A DNA stretch of 64,000 bases from Fredinandcohnia onubensis. Its GTDB lineage: Bacteria; Bacillota; Bacilli; Bacillales; Bacillaceae_L. The stretch lies in contig NZ_NSEA01000005.1 of NCBI RefSeq assembly GCF_002734285.1, positions 182,620 to 246,619 on the forward strand. Reading direction: 5' to 3'. The notes under the pieces are model-generated. The model saw only the letters and a program-made list of their open reading frames with translations. It was not told the DNA's origin and ran no database searches. Shown here one piece after another: positions 1 to 9,251 of this stretch (position 1 is the stretch's first letter; each line of letters opens with the position of its first letter). A program made the position numbers and the translations under genes.

Positions 1-182
1 TAAATGATAGACCATGTTTGATCCTTACTTCCATCATCAACAAATAAGAGTCTGCTTTTTTCGGAAATTAACTTGTCCGTGATAAGATCGTCCAGAAGGG
101 CTCTAAGCTGTTTCATTGATTCAGGAAGAACTTCCTCTTCGTTATAGCAAGGGACAACAATTGTAAGTAAAGGTTTATTCAT
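1..182 (-). CDS. Family 2 glycosyltransferase, N-terminal part (cut by window start)
   Basis: The first 60 residues are visible; the rest lies outside the window. The N-terminus has the GT2 nucleotide-binding strand followed by PCYNEEE (about residues 11-17) and the VDDGSKDQT acidic motif (about 48-56). Both are typical of dolichyl-phosphate-mannose-synthase/GtrB-like enzymes that load a sugar on a polyprenyl phosphate. The ATG is preceded by AGGGGG. It starts 20 bp after the stop of the large membrane protein at 203-1897 on the same strand, so the two probably form an operon for cell-surface glycosylation. The pair resembles ykoT-ykoS of B. subtilis. Substrate unknown. Confidence 0.85.
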   Translation of the reverse strand, partial: MNKPLLTIVVPCYNEEEVLPESMKQLRALLDDLITDKLISEKSRLLFVDDGSKDQTWSII

Positions 183-202
183 GATGAATCCCCCTAACCA
201 TT

Positions 203-1897
203 TTATTGTGAAATGGAAACTCGATATAAATAAATCCTCCATGCAGATTCTGCTGAATCGAAAGTCTCCTCTAGAACTAAATTATTTTCGGCTGCATTTT
301 GAATAGGCAGAGATGAAATGATAAACCGCCCACCCATGTCGTAAAATGCTTGCATGTTCAGTTCCATTTTTTTAATTTCTTTTTTTGACGTTTTTTTAAA
401 CATATAGTGCTTGCCGAGTTCATCTAAAAAGATGTAGCATCGGCCACCCCACTCATCAAAATATTGTCGCAGTTTCTTGTCCTTTTCCAATTCCTTGGCA
501 ATAATTTCACGAAACTGATGCTTATAAGAAAGGGGATAAAAATTATTGTATGTATCAAGTGTATAAAACCCGTTAAACTGAGCAATTGCGGGATGAAGAC
601 CGATGCTGGCGACACGATAATCCTCTTGTGGCAAGCCAATATAGTCCTTGATATCCTCAAATTGTTTCTCCGCAAAAAATTGCTGAAAAGAAGGCTTGTT
701 ATTATAAACAATTTCTTCATTAAAAGAAGCCACAATTACTAGCTGTGCTGCTAGGAATAACAAACAAGCACGCTTCCATCCAACCCGGTATTCCCATAAA
801 ATTTTTAGCGAAATAGCAAACAAAACATAAATAACCATTGGCCTTAGAAAATGGTATCTTGCAAAATTAAAGGTATCTAAAAAATGAAATCGTTCCGTTA
901 AAGGAACCCACCCTTTATAAAACCAAAAAGCATACCAAATGGACAAAATAGCGTTTAGGACATGTAAGAAAAGAAAAACTTTCTCTTGTTTCCATTGTTT
1001 CTTGATGATAACAACATTTAAGGCCAGTATGGTAACAGGCAAAATGACCAAGCCATGAACACTCATTACATGGGTATGACCAAGTACATAATTTTTTAAG
1101 GATAGACGAAGAGCACGTAAAAATGATAATCGTGCATGAAAATATTCATCCCGACTATTTGGTTCATCCATAAATAAAAAAGAGTACACAAGTCGATATT
1201 CAACTACCATAAAAATTAACGTGAAATAAATGAGTGCCCATAAAAAGCGAAGGTTCAAACCCTTACCACGGAAACAATCGACTAGCCAAAAAATACCCAT
1301 CGCGCTAATAAAAAAGAAAAATCCAAGAACAATGCTTGCATAGAATGGGATCAAGGTCAGTGTCAACCAGTTTATCCATGACTTCTCTCCAGCCCGGATA
1401 TTAAGCAGAGCCCATAAAGCAAGCGGCATCCCGAGCGTACTCAGCATTCCAGATGGCCAAAAAGGTGTAAGGGCAAAGGCTAATGAAACCCCAACTCGGA
1501 TCCAAGCCCATTCATTGCGGGCGAGAATATGCTTTTTTAATAATAAATACATGCCTAAAAACGCAAAGATCCTTGTGATAAATTGGCTTAGTCCATAGGC
1601 AATCATTGGTGGAAAAACGGCATGTAGCCATACAATCCCACTAAGTTCAGTTCCAAATGCACCTCTTTGAAGATTACCGTTAATAATTTGAGGGATTGAG
1701 GCATCAACTGATCCGAGCATTTGATTGCTCTCTGCAAGAACCTTATACCAAGCAAGATTCGAATCTAAGTTGTCGTGAACTCGTAGATGAGCATTCTCAC
1801 CAAGGATAAAATAAGGAGATACAAAAATGCCGATGAGTAGGAGGGCAGCTATGATGAGACGAAACTCACTTCGTTGTTGAGTTCTAGTTTGCGACAA
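203..1897 (-). CDS. Polytopic membrane protein, DUF6044/YkoS-like
   Basis: A 564-residue protein with about 11-13 hydrophobic segments filling residues 15-410, then a soluble tail of about 150 residues. The layout (N-terminal helix, an HxNLDSNLAWY-like loop, many helices, C-terminal domain) resembles GT-C-type membrane glycosyltransferases and YkoS-like DUF6044 proteins. The start is TTG at 1897, chosen because GGAGGGAGG lies just upstream; no ATG fits the ribosome site. The next gene downstream is a GT2 enzyme that could supply a lipid-linked sugar, so transfer of sugars onto a surface acceptor is a reasonable inference. No catalytic residue was identified with certainty. Confidence 0.75.
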   Translation of the reverse strand: MSQTRTQQRSEFRLIIAALLLIGIFVSPYFILGENAHLRVHDNLDSNLAWYKVLAESNQMLGSVDASIPQIINGNLQRGAFGTELSGIVWLHAVFPPMIAYGLSQFITRIFAFLGMYLLLKKHILARNEWAWIRVGVSLAFALTPFWPSGMLSTLGMPLALWALLNIRAGEKSWINWLTLTLIPFYASIVLGFFFFISAMGIFWLVDCFRGKGLNLRFLWALIYFTLIFMVVEYRLVYSFLFMDEPNSRDEYFHARLSFLRALRLSLKNYVLGHTHVMSVHGLVILPVTILALNVVIIKKQWKQEKVFLFLHVLNAILSIWYAFWFYKGWVPLTERFHFLDTFNFARYHFLRPMVIYVLFAISLKILWEYRVGWKRACLLFLAAQLVIVASFNEEIVYNNKPSFQQFFAEKQFEDIKDYIGLPQEDYRVASIGLHPAIAQFNGFYTLDTYNNFYPLSYKHQFREIIAKELEKDKKLRQYFDEWGGRCYIFLDELGKHYMFKKTSKKEIKKMELNMQAFYDMGGRFIISSLPIQNAAENNLVLEETFDSAESAWRIYLYRVSISQ

Positions 1898-1984
1898 TGT
1901 CCTCCCTCCATTAACAAAATTTCCATAATTGGATTTCCATTTTTTATCGTATCCATAATCGTATGTAATATGAATGTGAAAAGA

Positions 1985-2009
1985 AAAAAGTGGGGAAACC
2001 CCACTTTTT
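1985..2009 (-). terminator. Rho-independent terminator of the subtilase gene
   Basis: Inverted repeat AAAAAGTGGGG / CCCCACTTTTT with a three-base loop, 40 bp beyond the subtilase stop. The A/T-rich flanks give a U-tract on either strand. It separates the protease gene from the membrane-protein gene on the same strand. Confidence 0.8.
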
Positions 2010-2048
2010 ATGAATGGTTTTACACGAGTACCGACCGCTGTTCAACGA

Positions 2049-3419
2049 TTATTCGGTTTCTCCTTTTGCTTTTTCAAGGGCTTGGACTATATCGATTAAT
2101 CCCTCACCAAAATAGATATCCTTTCCAGCTTTTCCAAGGTCTAAGCTTGTCCCTTTGATAATTTCCATGATTTCTATATTAGACAGGTTTGGATTAATTG
2201 AGCGCATTAAAGCAGCAAGCGCAGCAACATGTGGTGCTGCCATCGAAGTTCCAGACAATGCAGCATACTGCTCATCAATATAGGTGCTCGGTATTGTCAC
2301 GCCTGGGGCTGATACATCGATATAATCACCATAATTGGAGAACTCCGCCTTATCACCGTTTAAATCAACGGCTGCGACACTTAACACTTGCGGATACGCA
2401 GATGGGAAACTCGGTTGGCTCGAATTATCGTTACCAGAAGCAGCCACCATCACAACGTCATGTCTATATGCATAATCAACTGCTTGTTTCAGCAATTTTG
2501 ATCCTTGGTAATTACCAAGACTAAGGTTAATCACATCAGCTCCATGATCAGTTGCCCAAATAATTCCACGAGCAATGTCAAAGGTTGATCCATATCCATC
2601 TGACCCCATTACTTTTATTGGCATAATAGGGTTAAACCACGTTACTCCTGCAGTTCCTTCATGATTATTTGTTTGCGAGGCAATGATTCCGGCAACATGT
2701 GTACCGTGCCCATTATCATCATCTGGAACATTATTGTCCTTTAAGATGTTATAGCCGTCCGTAATTCTGTTCACCAAGTCAGGATGATCCAAATCTACCC
2801 CCGTATCAATTATGGCTATTTTAACCTTATCAGAGCCTTGTGTTATACCCCAGCCATTTTCGGAATCAATCATACGCAAATTCCATTGAAAATCGTTATA
2901 TAGCAGGTCATTTGGTGATTGCTGATTTTGCATTAAAATATAGTTAGGTTCAGCAAACTCGACGTCCTTCCTTTTATCGAAATAAGAAATCATCGCAGGT
3001 GTCTTCATGTTATTTGATTCAAAAATGTAAGAAGAATCTAGTTTGCGTAGAAGCTTTCCTTCAATGTCCTTTTCAATTTGTTTAATCTCATCAGGCTTTA
3101 AGTGGTGTTTAAAATCAACAATAACCTGGTGGTGATGGTAATGGCTTTTGTCTTTGCCATTATGGTCAATTACGTCTATTTCTTCATGGTTATCTAGTTG
3201 TCTTTGCACATTGTTGTAAAGTTGAATCGAGTCTACATTCATCACTTGAGGGGAAGTATCAATCGTTTCATTTTCCATTTGGTGGGGGGTGTTACGAGTA
3301 GAAGATGTTTTTGAATTAGCTTGATCCCCATTATTATCAAATAATCTAAAAGAAACGAAAATCGATAACCCCACTGCAATTATTAATGCAACTATAGAAA
3401 GTCTCTTTTTATTCCACAT
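2049..3419 (-). CDS. Membrane-anchored S8 family serine protease (subtilase)
   Basis: 456 residues. One hydrophobic segment (about residues 7-24) acts as an uncleaved anchor or signal. A propeptide-like region (about 95-165) carries a His-rich HYHHH stretch. The catalytic domain shows the complete triad: Asp in IIDTGVDLDHPD (about 205), His in NGHGTHVAG (about 238) and Ser in SGTSMAAPH (about 392), with the oxyanion Asn in ASGNDN (about 330). The ATG at 3419 is preferred over the GTG three codons upstream because GAGGTG then sits at normal spacing; the GTG is part of that site. It is divergent from the gerA-type operon. Likely an extracytoplasmic protease; its substrate and any link to sporulation are unknown. 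Confidence 0.93.
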   Translation of the reverse strand: MWNKKRLSIVALIIAVGLSIFVSFRLFDNNGDQANSKTSSTRNTPHQMENETIDTSPQVMNVDSIQLYNNVQRQLDNHEEIDVIDHNGKDKSHYHHHQVIVDFKHHLKPDEIKQIEKDIEGKLLRKLDSSYIFESNNMKTPAMISYFDKRKDVEFAEPNYILMQNQQSPNDLLYNDFQWNLRMIDSENGWGITQGSDKVKIAIIDTGVDLDHPDLVNRITDGYNILKDNNVPDDDNGHGTHVAGIIASQTNNHEGTAGVTWFNPIMPIKVMGSDGYGSTFDIARGIIWATDHGADVINLSLGNYQGSKLLKQAVDYAYRHDVVMVAASGNDNSSQPSFPSAYPQVLSVAAVDLNGDKAEFSNYGDYIDVSAPGVTIPSTYIDEQYAALSGTSMAAPHVAALAALMRSINPNLSNIEIMEIIKGTSLDLGKAGKDIYFGEGLIDIVQALEKAKGETE

Positions 3420-3611
3420 TACTATCACCTCAACCAGACTTTTCTTTTAGTATCTTGCTTACACATCTCTTTCATGCCTTACTTTCATTCCAATAAATTG
3501 AAAGTAAGTAGAAATAGTATGCATAATTTCCATACATTTCATGGAATAACTAACAGGAGGGAAAGAAGTAGAAAATTAAAGAAACATGTTAAAAGCAAAA
3601 GGGTGATCGCG

Positions 3612-5096
3612 ATGGCAAATTGGTTCAAAAAGGAAGATAAGAAACCCAGGTTAACAGAGGAAATATATCAAACCTTTCGAAAATCAGAAGATTTCATTTG
3701 CCAATTTAATAGTCAAGCAATTCGCCCATATTGGATTTGTTATCAACGAAATATTATTGATACAAAAACCCTTAACGAACACATACTACCTTATTTACTT
3801 TATGCGAAGGTCTATTCAATTCGAGACCTTAAAGCAATTATTCCTAATAAGGAGATTGTGATTTCAAAAAATCCTAGGGAAATTGAAGATAAGCTTTTAC
3901 AGGGCAGTATTATGATTCAATTTCACAAACATGACGGTTATTGTGCGCTTATAGATGCTGTGAAATTTGAAAAAAGATCAGTCAACTCGCCTGAAGTGGA
4001 ATTTAGTGTAACTGGCCCAAAAGAGGCATTTGTCGAATCACTTGATACCAATTTAAACCTAATTCGAAAGCGACTTCCTGTGCCCGAATTACGAGTAAAG
4101 GAACTGACTGTCGGTAAATTATCAAAAACAAAGGTAGCAGTGGTTTATATTGAAGATGTTGTTGAGAAGGAAAATGTACAAACTGTATTACAACGTATAA
4201 ATGACATTGAGTTTGATCATATAAGTGATAGCTCTTTTATTTCACAAATAATTGTTGATAATACGAACTCACCATTTCCTCAAATGCTTGAAACAGAACG
4301 GCCTGACAGGGTTGCGTCTGTATTAGTTGAGGGTAAGGTAGTGGTGCTATCAGAAGGATCACCTCAAGCCATTATTACCCCAACTACACTAGTTGAGTTT
4401 TTCTCATCTTTTGAAGACTATTTCTTGAATTGGTATATTGCATCTTTTGTTCGTTTGCTTCGCCTTTTTTCAGTTATCTTTTCAATTTTAATAACGCCGA
4501 TATATGTTGCCGTTCTAACTTATCATCATGAATTAATTCCGAGGGATCTTCTGGCTACTTTAGTTATCTCAAGGCGTGAGGTTCCATTGCCACCGATACT
4601 AGAGGCCTTGTTTTTAGAAATAGTCATTGAGCTACTTCGTGAGGCTGGAGCAAGGCTACCTGCAAAAGTTGGTCAAACAATCGGTATCGTGGGTGGTATC
4701 GTTATTGGAACGGCATCTGTTGAAGCGGGCCTTACGAGTAACGTATTGTTGATAATGGTCGCACTGGCTGCCTTAGCATCATTTACAACACCTGTATATA
4801 CAATGGGTAACACTATCCGTATAATCCGTTTTCCTTTTTTACTGTTTTCTCAGCTTTGGGGTTTAATCGGAATTGTTGTATGTTTTTGTTTTCTATTAGC
4901 ACATTTAATTCGATTAACATCTTTAGGTCGCCCATTCTTAGAACCAATTTACCCATTACGTGTTGGAGATTTAAGGGATGCATTTATTCGGCTGCCATAT
5001 TCTCAGCTTGCAAAACGTCCGGTTTATTTACGTCCTGAAGATAAAAATCGTTTTAATCAAAATAAAGCAGAAGCGAAAAAAGATATTGATGAATAG
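3612..5096 (+). CDS. gerAA: Spore germination receptor subunit A (GerA/GerAA family)
   Basis: 494 residues, the usual size of GerAA-type subunits. A soluble N-terminal half of about 280 residues is followed by several membrane helices (about residues 285-440) and a basic hydrophilic tail. The conserved ERPDRVASVLVEGKVVVL stretch before the membrane part is typical of the family. The ATG at 3612 follows AAAGGGTG; the open frame runs 46 codons further upstream without a better ribosome site. It is first in a three-gene A-B-C operon (gerAB-type 5140, gerAC-type 6225). Receptors of this type sit in the spore inner membrane and sense nutrients. The germinant cannot be read from sequence, so the symbol is generic. 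Confidence 0.93.
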   Translation: MANWFKKEDKKPRLTEEIYQTFRKSEDFICQFNSQAIRPYWICYQRNIIDTKTLNEHILPYLLYAKVYSIRDLKAIIPNKEIVISKNPREIEDKLLQGSIMIQFHKHDGYCALIDAVKFEKRSVNSPEVEFSVTGPKEAFVESLDTNLNLIRKRLPVPELRVKELTVGKLSKTKVAVVYIEDVVEKENVQTVLQRINDIEFDHISDSSFISQIIVDNTNSPFPQMLETERPDRVASVLVEGKVVVLSEGSPQAIITPTTLVEFFSSFEDYFLNWYIASFVRLLRLFSVIFSILITPIYVAVLTYHHELIPRDLLATLVISRREVPLPPILEALFLEIVIELLREAGARLPAKVGQTIGIVGGIVIGTASVEAGLTSNVLLIMVALAALASFTTPVYTMGNTIRIIRFPFLLFSQLWGLIGIVVCFCFLLAHLIRLTSLGRPFLEPIYPLRVGDLRDAFIRLPYSQLAKRPVYLRPEDKNRFNQNKAEAKKDIDE

Positions 5097-5139
5097 TTTC
5101 ACAGTATTCATGCGTATTTGATTCTAAGGAGTTGCAACG

Positions 5140-6228
5140 ATGGAAAGGATCAAAGAATCATTTTTAGTTTCTCCTATTTTTGTATTTTTCTTAATTCATT
5201 CCATGCAAGTAGGGGTAGGAATGCTTGGTTTCCAACGAATCATTGCCAAATCGGCTGGGTATGACAGTTGGATCTCTGTAATACTTGCAGGAGTAGCTGT
5301 ACACATCGTTGTATGGATTATTTATAAGCTCTTGAATCATTCAGGGGGAGACATTGTTGATGTTCATAAAGAGATATTTGGAAAGTGGATTGGTAGTTTT
5401 TTAAGCCTATTATTCGTTGTATACCTTATGGCCTTAGCCATAACCGTATTACGTACCTATATTGAGGTTATTCAGGTATGGATGTTTCCTGAATTTAATA
5501 GTTGGGTTTTTGGTTTCTTTGCATTGGTATTGACGTACTACATTATACTAGGTGGTTTTAGAACGGTAACGGGAATTAGTTTTTTTAGTATAGTCCTCCC
5601 TCTATATATACTTCTATTAGTTTTTTTTCCTTTGGATTATGGACATGTACGTAATTTGATACCGATCATGAATCACTCATTAACAGAAATTGCAAAATCT
5701 ACAAAGGATATGACTTTGAGTATCTTGGGATTTGAAACGCTTTTGCTATTTTATCCATTTATTAAAAATCCACCAAAGTCCCAAAAATATGCTCATCTAG
5801 GGGTCCTAGCAACAACGGTTTTATACCTAATTGCTAATGTTACTGCAATCATGTATTTTAGCGCTGACCAACTGGATAAAATAATCTGGGCAACGTTAAC
5901 GATGTTTAAAAGTATTAACATGCCATTTGTAGAACGCTTTGAGTATATTGGAATCGCATCATGGTTTCTAGTAATCCTTCCAAATCTTTGTATTGCTCTT
6001 TGGGGAGCTAGCAGAGGAATCAAAAAAGTGTTTTCAGTGCAACAACGAAAATCGTTACTTTGGATATTACCAGTCGTATTAGTTGCAAGTAGTCTCATTA
6101 AATCACGTCAACATATAGACATGATCAGTGGATATATGTCAAAATTTGGACTTTATTATATTTTTGCTTATATTCCAATCCTCTTCATAATTACACTAGT
6201 TGTTCGTAAAATGAGGGAGAAAAAATGA
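5140..6228 (+). CDS. gerAB: Spore germination receptor subunit B (GerAB family permease-like)
   Basis: 362 residues with about ten transmembrane helices throughout, matching the Spore_permease branch of the APC superfamily. In GerA-type receptors this subunit is thought to bind the germinant. The ATG at 5140 has AAGGAG upstream. The last codon overlaps the start of the C subunit (ATGA), so translation of the two is probably coupled. The helix 1 region (VGVGMLGFQR) corresponds to the unwound ligand-binding segment of APC transporters. Specificity cannot be assigned. Confidence 0.93.
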   Translation: MERIKESFLVSPIFVFFLIHSMQVGVGMLGFQRIIAKSAGYDSWISVILAGVAVHIVVWIIYKLLNHSGGDIVDVHKEIFGKWIGSFLSLLFVVYLMALAITVLRTYIEVIQVWMFPEFNSWVFGFFALVLTYYIILGGFRTVTGISFFSIVLPLYILLLVFFPLDYGHVRNLIPIMNHSLTEIAKSTKDMTLSILGFETLLLFYPFIKNPPKSQKYAHLGVLATTVLYLIANVTAIMYFSADQLDKIIWATLTMFKSINMPFVERFEYIGIASWFLVILPNLCIALWGASRGIKKVFSVQQRKSLLWILPVVLVASSLIKSRQHIDMISGYMSKFGLYYIFAYIPILFIITLVVRKMREKK

Positions 6229-7307
6229 AAAAAATACTAACAGGAATTGCGATTTGTACCATTATATTAGTAACAGTTATTTATGGGAGAGTATCAGTAG
6301 AAATTATTGATGAAATTAACATGGTGGCAGCAGTTGGGTTTGATAGAGCTGAGGGTCAAAAAATTAAAGGTACAGCTGTTATCCCCGTTTTTAAAGCAGA
6401 CAAAAGCATCGAGAATGCTAGCTTCACTGGGGAATCCGTGTTAGCTAAGGAAATCATTAATGTGCTCCAAAAAAAATCAGCGGATCCATTAGTTACAGGT
6501 GCTGTCCGTGTTGTTTTGTATGAGGATGAACTTGCAAAAAACGGAATACTACGGTATATTGACGCCCTTCAACGTGATGCAAGCATCGGATCGAATATTA
6601 ATCTAGCCATTATAGAAGGAAAGACAAATGAGGTATTAGAAAAGAGTTTAGGTAACAGGGGTACTGGGGAATACTTATCAATCATGTTACAACATAATAT
6701 CGAAAAACGAGATTTGCCAAGGTCTGATCTTCATACTTTTATGTATAAACATTATATGGTAGGTATGGATCCCTATCTCCCAACGATGAAACTGCTTTCT
6801 AATAAGATGGAGATTACAGGGCTTGGACTGTTTCAGCATGGTAAAATGGTGGCTAAAATCGATGAACCTGATTTGTTCTTCTTTAAGGCAATGGTCGAAA
6901 ATTATGGAGAAGGCTCCTATACAATACGATTAAAAGGGACAGATGAGTATGCATCTATTAGGCGCATCAAATCAAAGAGAAAAATAAAGGTCGAGGAAGT
7001 AGATGGGGAGCCAAAAGTAAACATCACGATTAAGTTTGAAGGAATATTAAGTGAATTTTCTGGGCAAACAACAAATCCGAAAACTATTCAAAAGATAGTA
7101 GAAGAACTCGAGAGCACAATAAAAGATAAATCCGAAGCAATGTTAAAAGAATTTCAAGAAAAAAATATCGACCCAGTTGGGATTGGGTATATGGCTAGAC
7201 ACTCAACGCGTGGTTTAGATTTTAAAAAATGGGAGCTTAATTATCCGAATATAAAAATAGATGTTCATTCAGAGGTAACGATAACCGAGACGGGAATTAC
7301 GCAATAA
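6225..7307 (+). CDS. gerAC: Spore germination receptor subunit C (GerAC family), lipobox absent
   Basis: 360 residues. The GerAC domain covers nearly the whole protein (for example MVAAVGFDRAEG near the N-terminus and the Lys-rich C-terminal domain), and its position as third gene of the operon agrees. It overlaps gerAB by four bases. GerAC proteins are usually lipoproteins with a Cys after the signal peptide, typically LxGCWD. Here the hydrophobic N-terminus runs on into YGRVSVEII and has no Cys in that place. The only nearby Cys (about residue 11) is inside the hydrophobic core with Ile before it, which does not fit a lipobox. It may be anchored by the uncleaved N-terminal helix. Confidence 0.9.
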   Translation: MKKILTGIAICTIILVTVIYGRVSVEIIDEINMVAAVGFDRAEGQKIKGTAVIPVFKADKSIENASFTGESVLAKEIINVLQKKSADPLVTGAVRVVLYEDELAKNGILRYIDALQRDASIGSNINLAIIEGKTNEVLEKSLGNRGTGEYLSIMLQHNIEKRDLPRSDLHTFMYKHYMVGMDPYLPTMKLLSNKMEITGLGLFQHGKMVAKIDEPDLFFFKAMVENYGEGSYTIRLKGTDEYASIRRIKSKRKIKVEEVDGEPKVNITIKFEGILSEFSGQTTNPKTIQKIVEELESTIKDKSEAMLKEFQEKNIDPVGIGYMARHSTRGLDFKKWELNYPNIKIDVHSEVTITETGITQ

Positions 7308-7408
7308 CTTTGTGACGATGAGGATCTTTTATATCAACCGTTTTCAGGAGTGTATGGTATACTTATTTGTAAATAGTGGTTAAGATAAAGGTAATAGGAG
7401 TGTCTTAT

Positions 7409-8164
7409 TTGAAATATTTTATTATTACTGGAACATCTAGGGGACTAGGAGAATCCATTGTTAAGCAGATTTTGGAAAAGAATCACACTTTATTTTGTAT
7501 CTCTAGAAAGCAAAATAATGAGTTAAAAGAATTAGCGTCTGAAAAGGGAATCAATCTTTATTATTTTTCTTGTGACCTCCAAAAGAGCGAAGAAATCGAA
7601 AAAGTAATGGAACGAATTTTTTCATCTATTGACTTCTCAAATGCTGAAGGAATTTACTTAGTGAACAATGCTGGAATGATTGATCCAATTAAACCGATTG
7701 GAAAGGCAACTCCAAAAGAACTAACCGAAAATATTCATGTGAATCTGTTGGCGCCAATGTTGTTAAGTTCATATTTCATTCGCCATACGGCATCGTTTGC
7801 AACTAAAAAGGTAATTGTGAATATTTCATCAGGCGCTGCAAACCGTGCTAGACATGGATGGACTGCATACTCTTCGTCAAAAGCAGGAATCGATATGTTT
7901 ACAAAATCAGTTGGCTTTGAGCAGGAAACGATTGAAAATCCCGTAACCATGATTTCATTCTCTCCAGGCGTTATGGATACAGAGATGCAAGAAGTAATCA
8001 GAAAGACGAATAAAGAGGACTTTACCGAGGTTGAACAATTCATTGAATTCAATGAGAAAGGGATGCTACGATCACCAGATTTTGTTGCAGGTGTTGTCCT
8101 AGACCTCATTTTTAACCAAGAATTAATCAATGGTCATGTCTATGATATAAAATCATTCGTATAA
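7409..8164 (+). CDS. Short-chain dehydrogenase/reductase, YueD/benzil-reductase-like
   Basis: 251 residues, the size of a classical SDR. It has the N-terminal TGTSRGLG cofactor motif (about residues 7-14), NNAGM, the active-site Ser in NISSGA, and YSSSKAG containing the catalytic Tyr-x3-Lys. The start is TTG at 7409 because AGGAG lies eight bases upstream; the longer frame to 7376 has no ribosome site. The sequence resembles YueD-type (S)-benzoin-forming benzil reductases and sepiapterin-reductase-like enzymes, NADPH-dependent carbonyl reductases. The physiological substrate is unknown. A terminator follows, so it is probably monocistronic. Confidence 0.85.
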   Translation: MKYFIITGTSRGLGESIVKQILEKNHTLFCISRKQNNELKELASEKGINLYYFSCDLQKSEEIEKVMERIFSSIDFSNAEGIYLVNNAGMIDPIKPIGKATPKELTENIHVNLLAPMLLSSYFIRHTASFATKKVIVNISSGAANRARHGWTAYSSSKAGIDMFTKSVGFEQETIENPVTMISFSPGVMDTEMQEVIRKTNKEDFTEVEQFIEFNEKGMLRSPDFVAGVVLDLIFNQELINGHVYDIKSFV

Positions 8165-8171
8165 AAGAACC

Positions 8172-8205
8172 CCTTCCTGAGTGAATTTTCAGGGGGGATT
8201 TTTTT
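8172..8205 (+). terminator. Terminator after the SDR gene
   Basis: A stem of about nine pairs (CCTTCCTGA against TTCAGGGGG, with G-U pairs) with an eight-base loop, followed by ATTTTTTT. Confidence 0.7.
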
Positions 8206-8264
8206 GTCGTGATAGACGATTTCGCGGGCTGGAATTATAATGGGGAATGGGGAGGAGAGAGAAG

Positions 8265-9215
8265 ATGAAACATGTAAGAGTAGGAGTAATTGGCCTTGGT
8301 GCAATTGGAGAAAGGTTAATCCAAGGTTTCAATGCGAACAAACATACAACAGTAACTGCAGTCGTTGATAAGGAAAAAGAACGAGCTGCAAAAATGGCTG
8401 GAAAATTAGGCGGTATCAATTGGTATGATAACCACAAGGATATGCTAGCTAATGAGGAGTTGGACCTTGTCTATGTAGCAGTCCCGCCAAAATATCACCA
8501 TGCTGTCACAATGGATGTAATCAATAAAGGGGTACATATCTTATGTGAGAAGCCTCTAGCAAATTCAGTTGAAGAGGCTAAAGAAATGTTAGAAAAAGCA
8601 GAGCAAGCAGGAATCATTCATGCTATGAATTTCCCACTAAATTATAGCACCTCTGCTAATAGCTTTGAACGGTTAATTAAGGAAGGGTACATAGGTAGAA
8701 TAAGAAAGCTTGAACTTTCAATGAATTTCCCAAATTGGCCCCGTTTATGGCAACAGAATGATTGGGTTGCCGGTCGAGAACAAGGCGGATTTGTGCTGGA
8801 GGTAGGGGTTCATTTTATTCAATTAACCCAACGAATTTTTGGTTCAATAACATATCAACATAGCACATTAGAGCTTCCTGAAGATGAGACAAAGTGTGAA
8901 ACTGGGGTCATTGCTTCACTAGAGTTAGAGGACGGTATCCCATTTTTAATAAATGGAATCAGTCAAATTGCTGGAGTTGAACGAATCGCTTATACGGCAT
9001 ATGGTACAGAAGGAACACTTTCGCTAGGAGATTGGGGGAATCTTGAAGGTGGCAAGTTGGGAGAGGATATTCAGCCGATTGAATTAGAAATAAACGAAAC
9101 AGCCACTCTCATAGACAATCTCGTATCTGCCATTGCAAGTGAAGAAAACCGACTCTTTACTTTTAAAGATGGATATGAGGCACAAGTTATTTTAGAAAAG
9201 CTAAGAGATAAATAA
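8265..9215 (+). CDS. Gfo/Idh/MocA family NAD(P)-dependent oxidoreductase
   Basis: 316 residues. The N-terminal Rossmann fold has GVIGLGAIGERL (about residues 7-18), followed by the family-typical CEKPLANS, whose Lys is the usual catalytic/cofactor residue (about residue 93). The C-terminal part is the alpha/beta domain that binds the sugar, inositol or related substrate. The ATG at 8265 is used because GGAGGAG lies seven bases upstream; an in-frame ATG at 8247 lacks a site. It stands alone between terminators, so context does not reveal the substrate. Confidence 0.85.
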   Translation: MKHVRVGVIGLGAIGERLIQGFNANKHTTVTAVVDKEKERAAKMAGKLGGINWYDNHKDMLANEELDLVYVAVPPKYHHAVTMDVINKGVHILCEKPLANSVEEAKEMLEKAEQAGIIHAMNFPLNYSTSANSFERLIKEGYIGRIRKLELSMNFPNWPRLWQQNDWVAGREQGGFVLEVGVHFIQLTQRIFGSITYQHSTLELPEDETKCETGVIASLELEDGIPFLINGISQIAGVERIAYTAYGTEGTLSLGDWGNLEGGKLGEDIQPIELEINETATLIDNLVSAIASEENRLFTFKDGYEAQVILEKLRDK

Positions 9216-9221
9216 ATGAAA

Positions 9222-9250
9222 AGCTCCCGCCAAAAAGGTGGGAGCTCTCT
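9222..9250. terminator. Bidirectional terminator between convergent genes
   Basis: AGCTCCCGCC / GGTGGGAGCT stem with an AAAAA loop, then CTCTTTT on the plus strand. It serves the oxidoreductase (+) and the siderophore-binding lipoprotein (-), whose stop codon follows immediately. Confidence 0.8.
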
Positions 9251-9251
9251 T

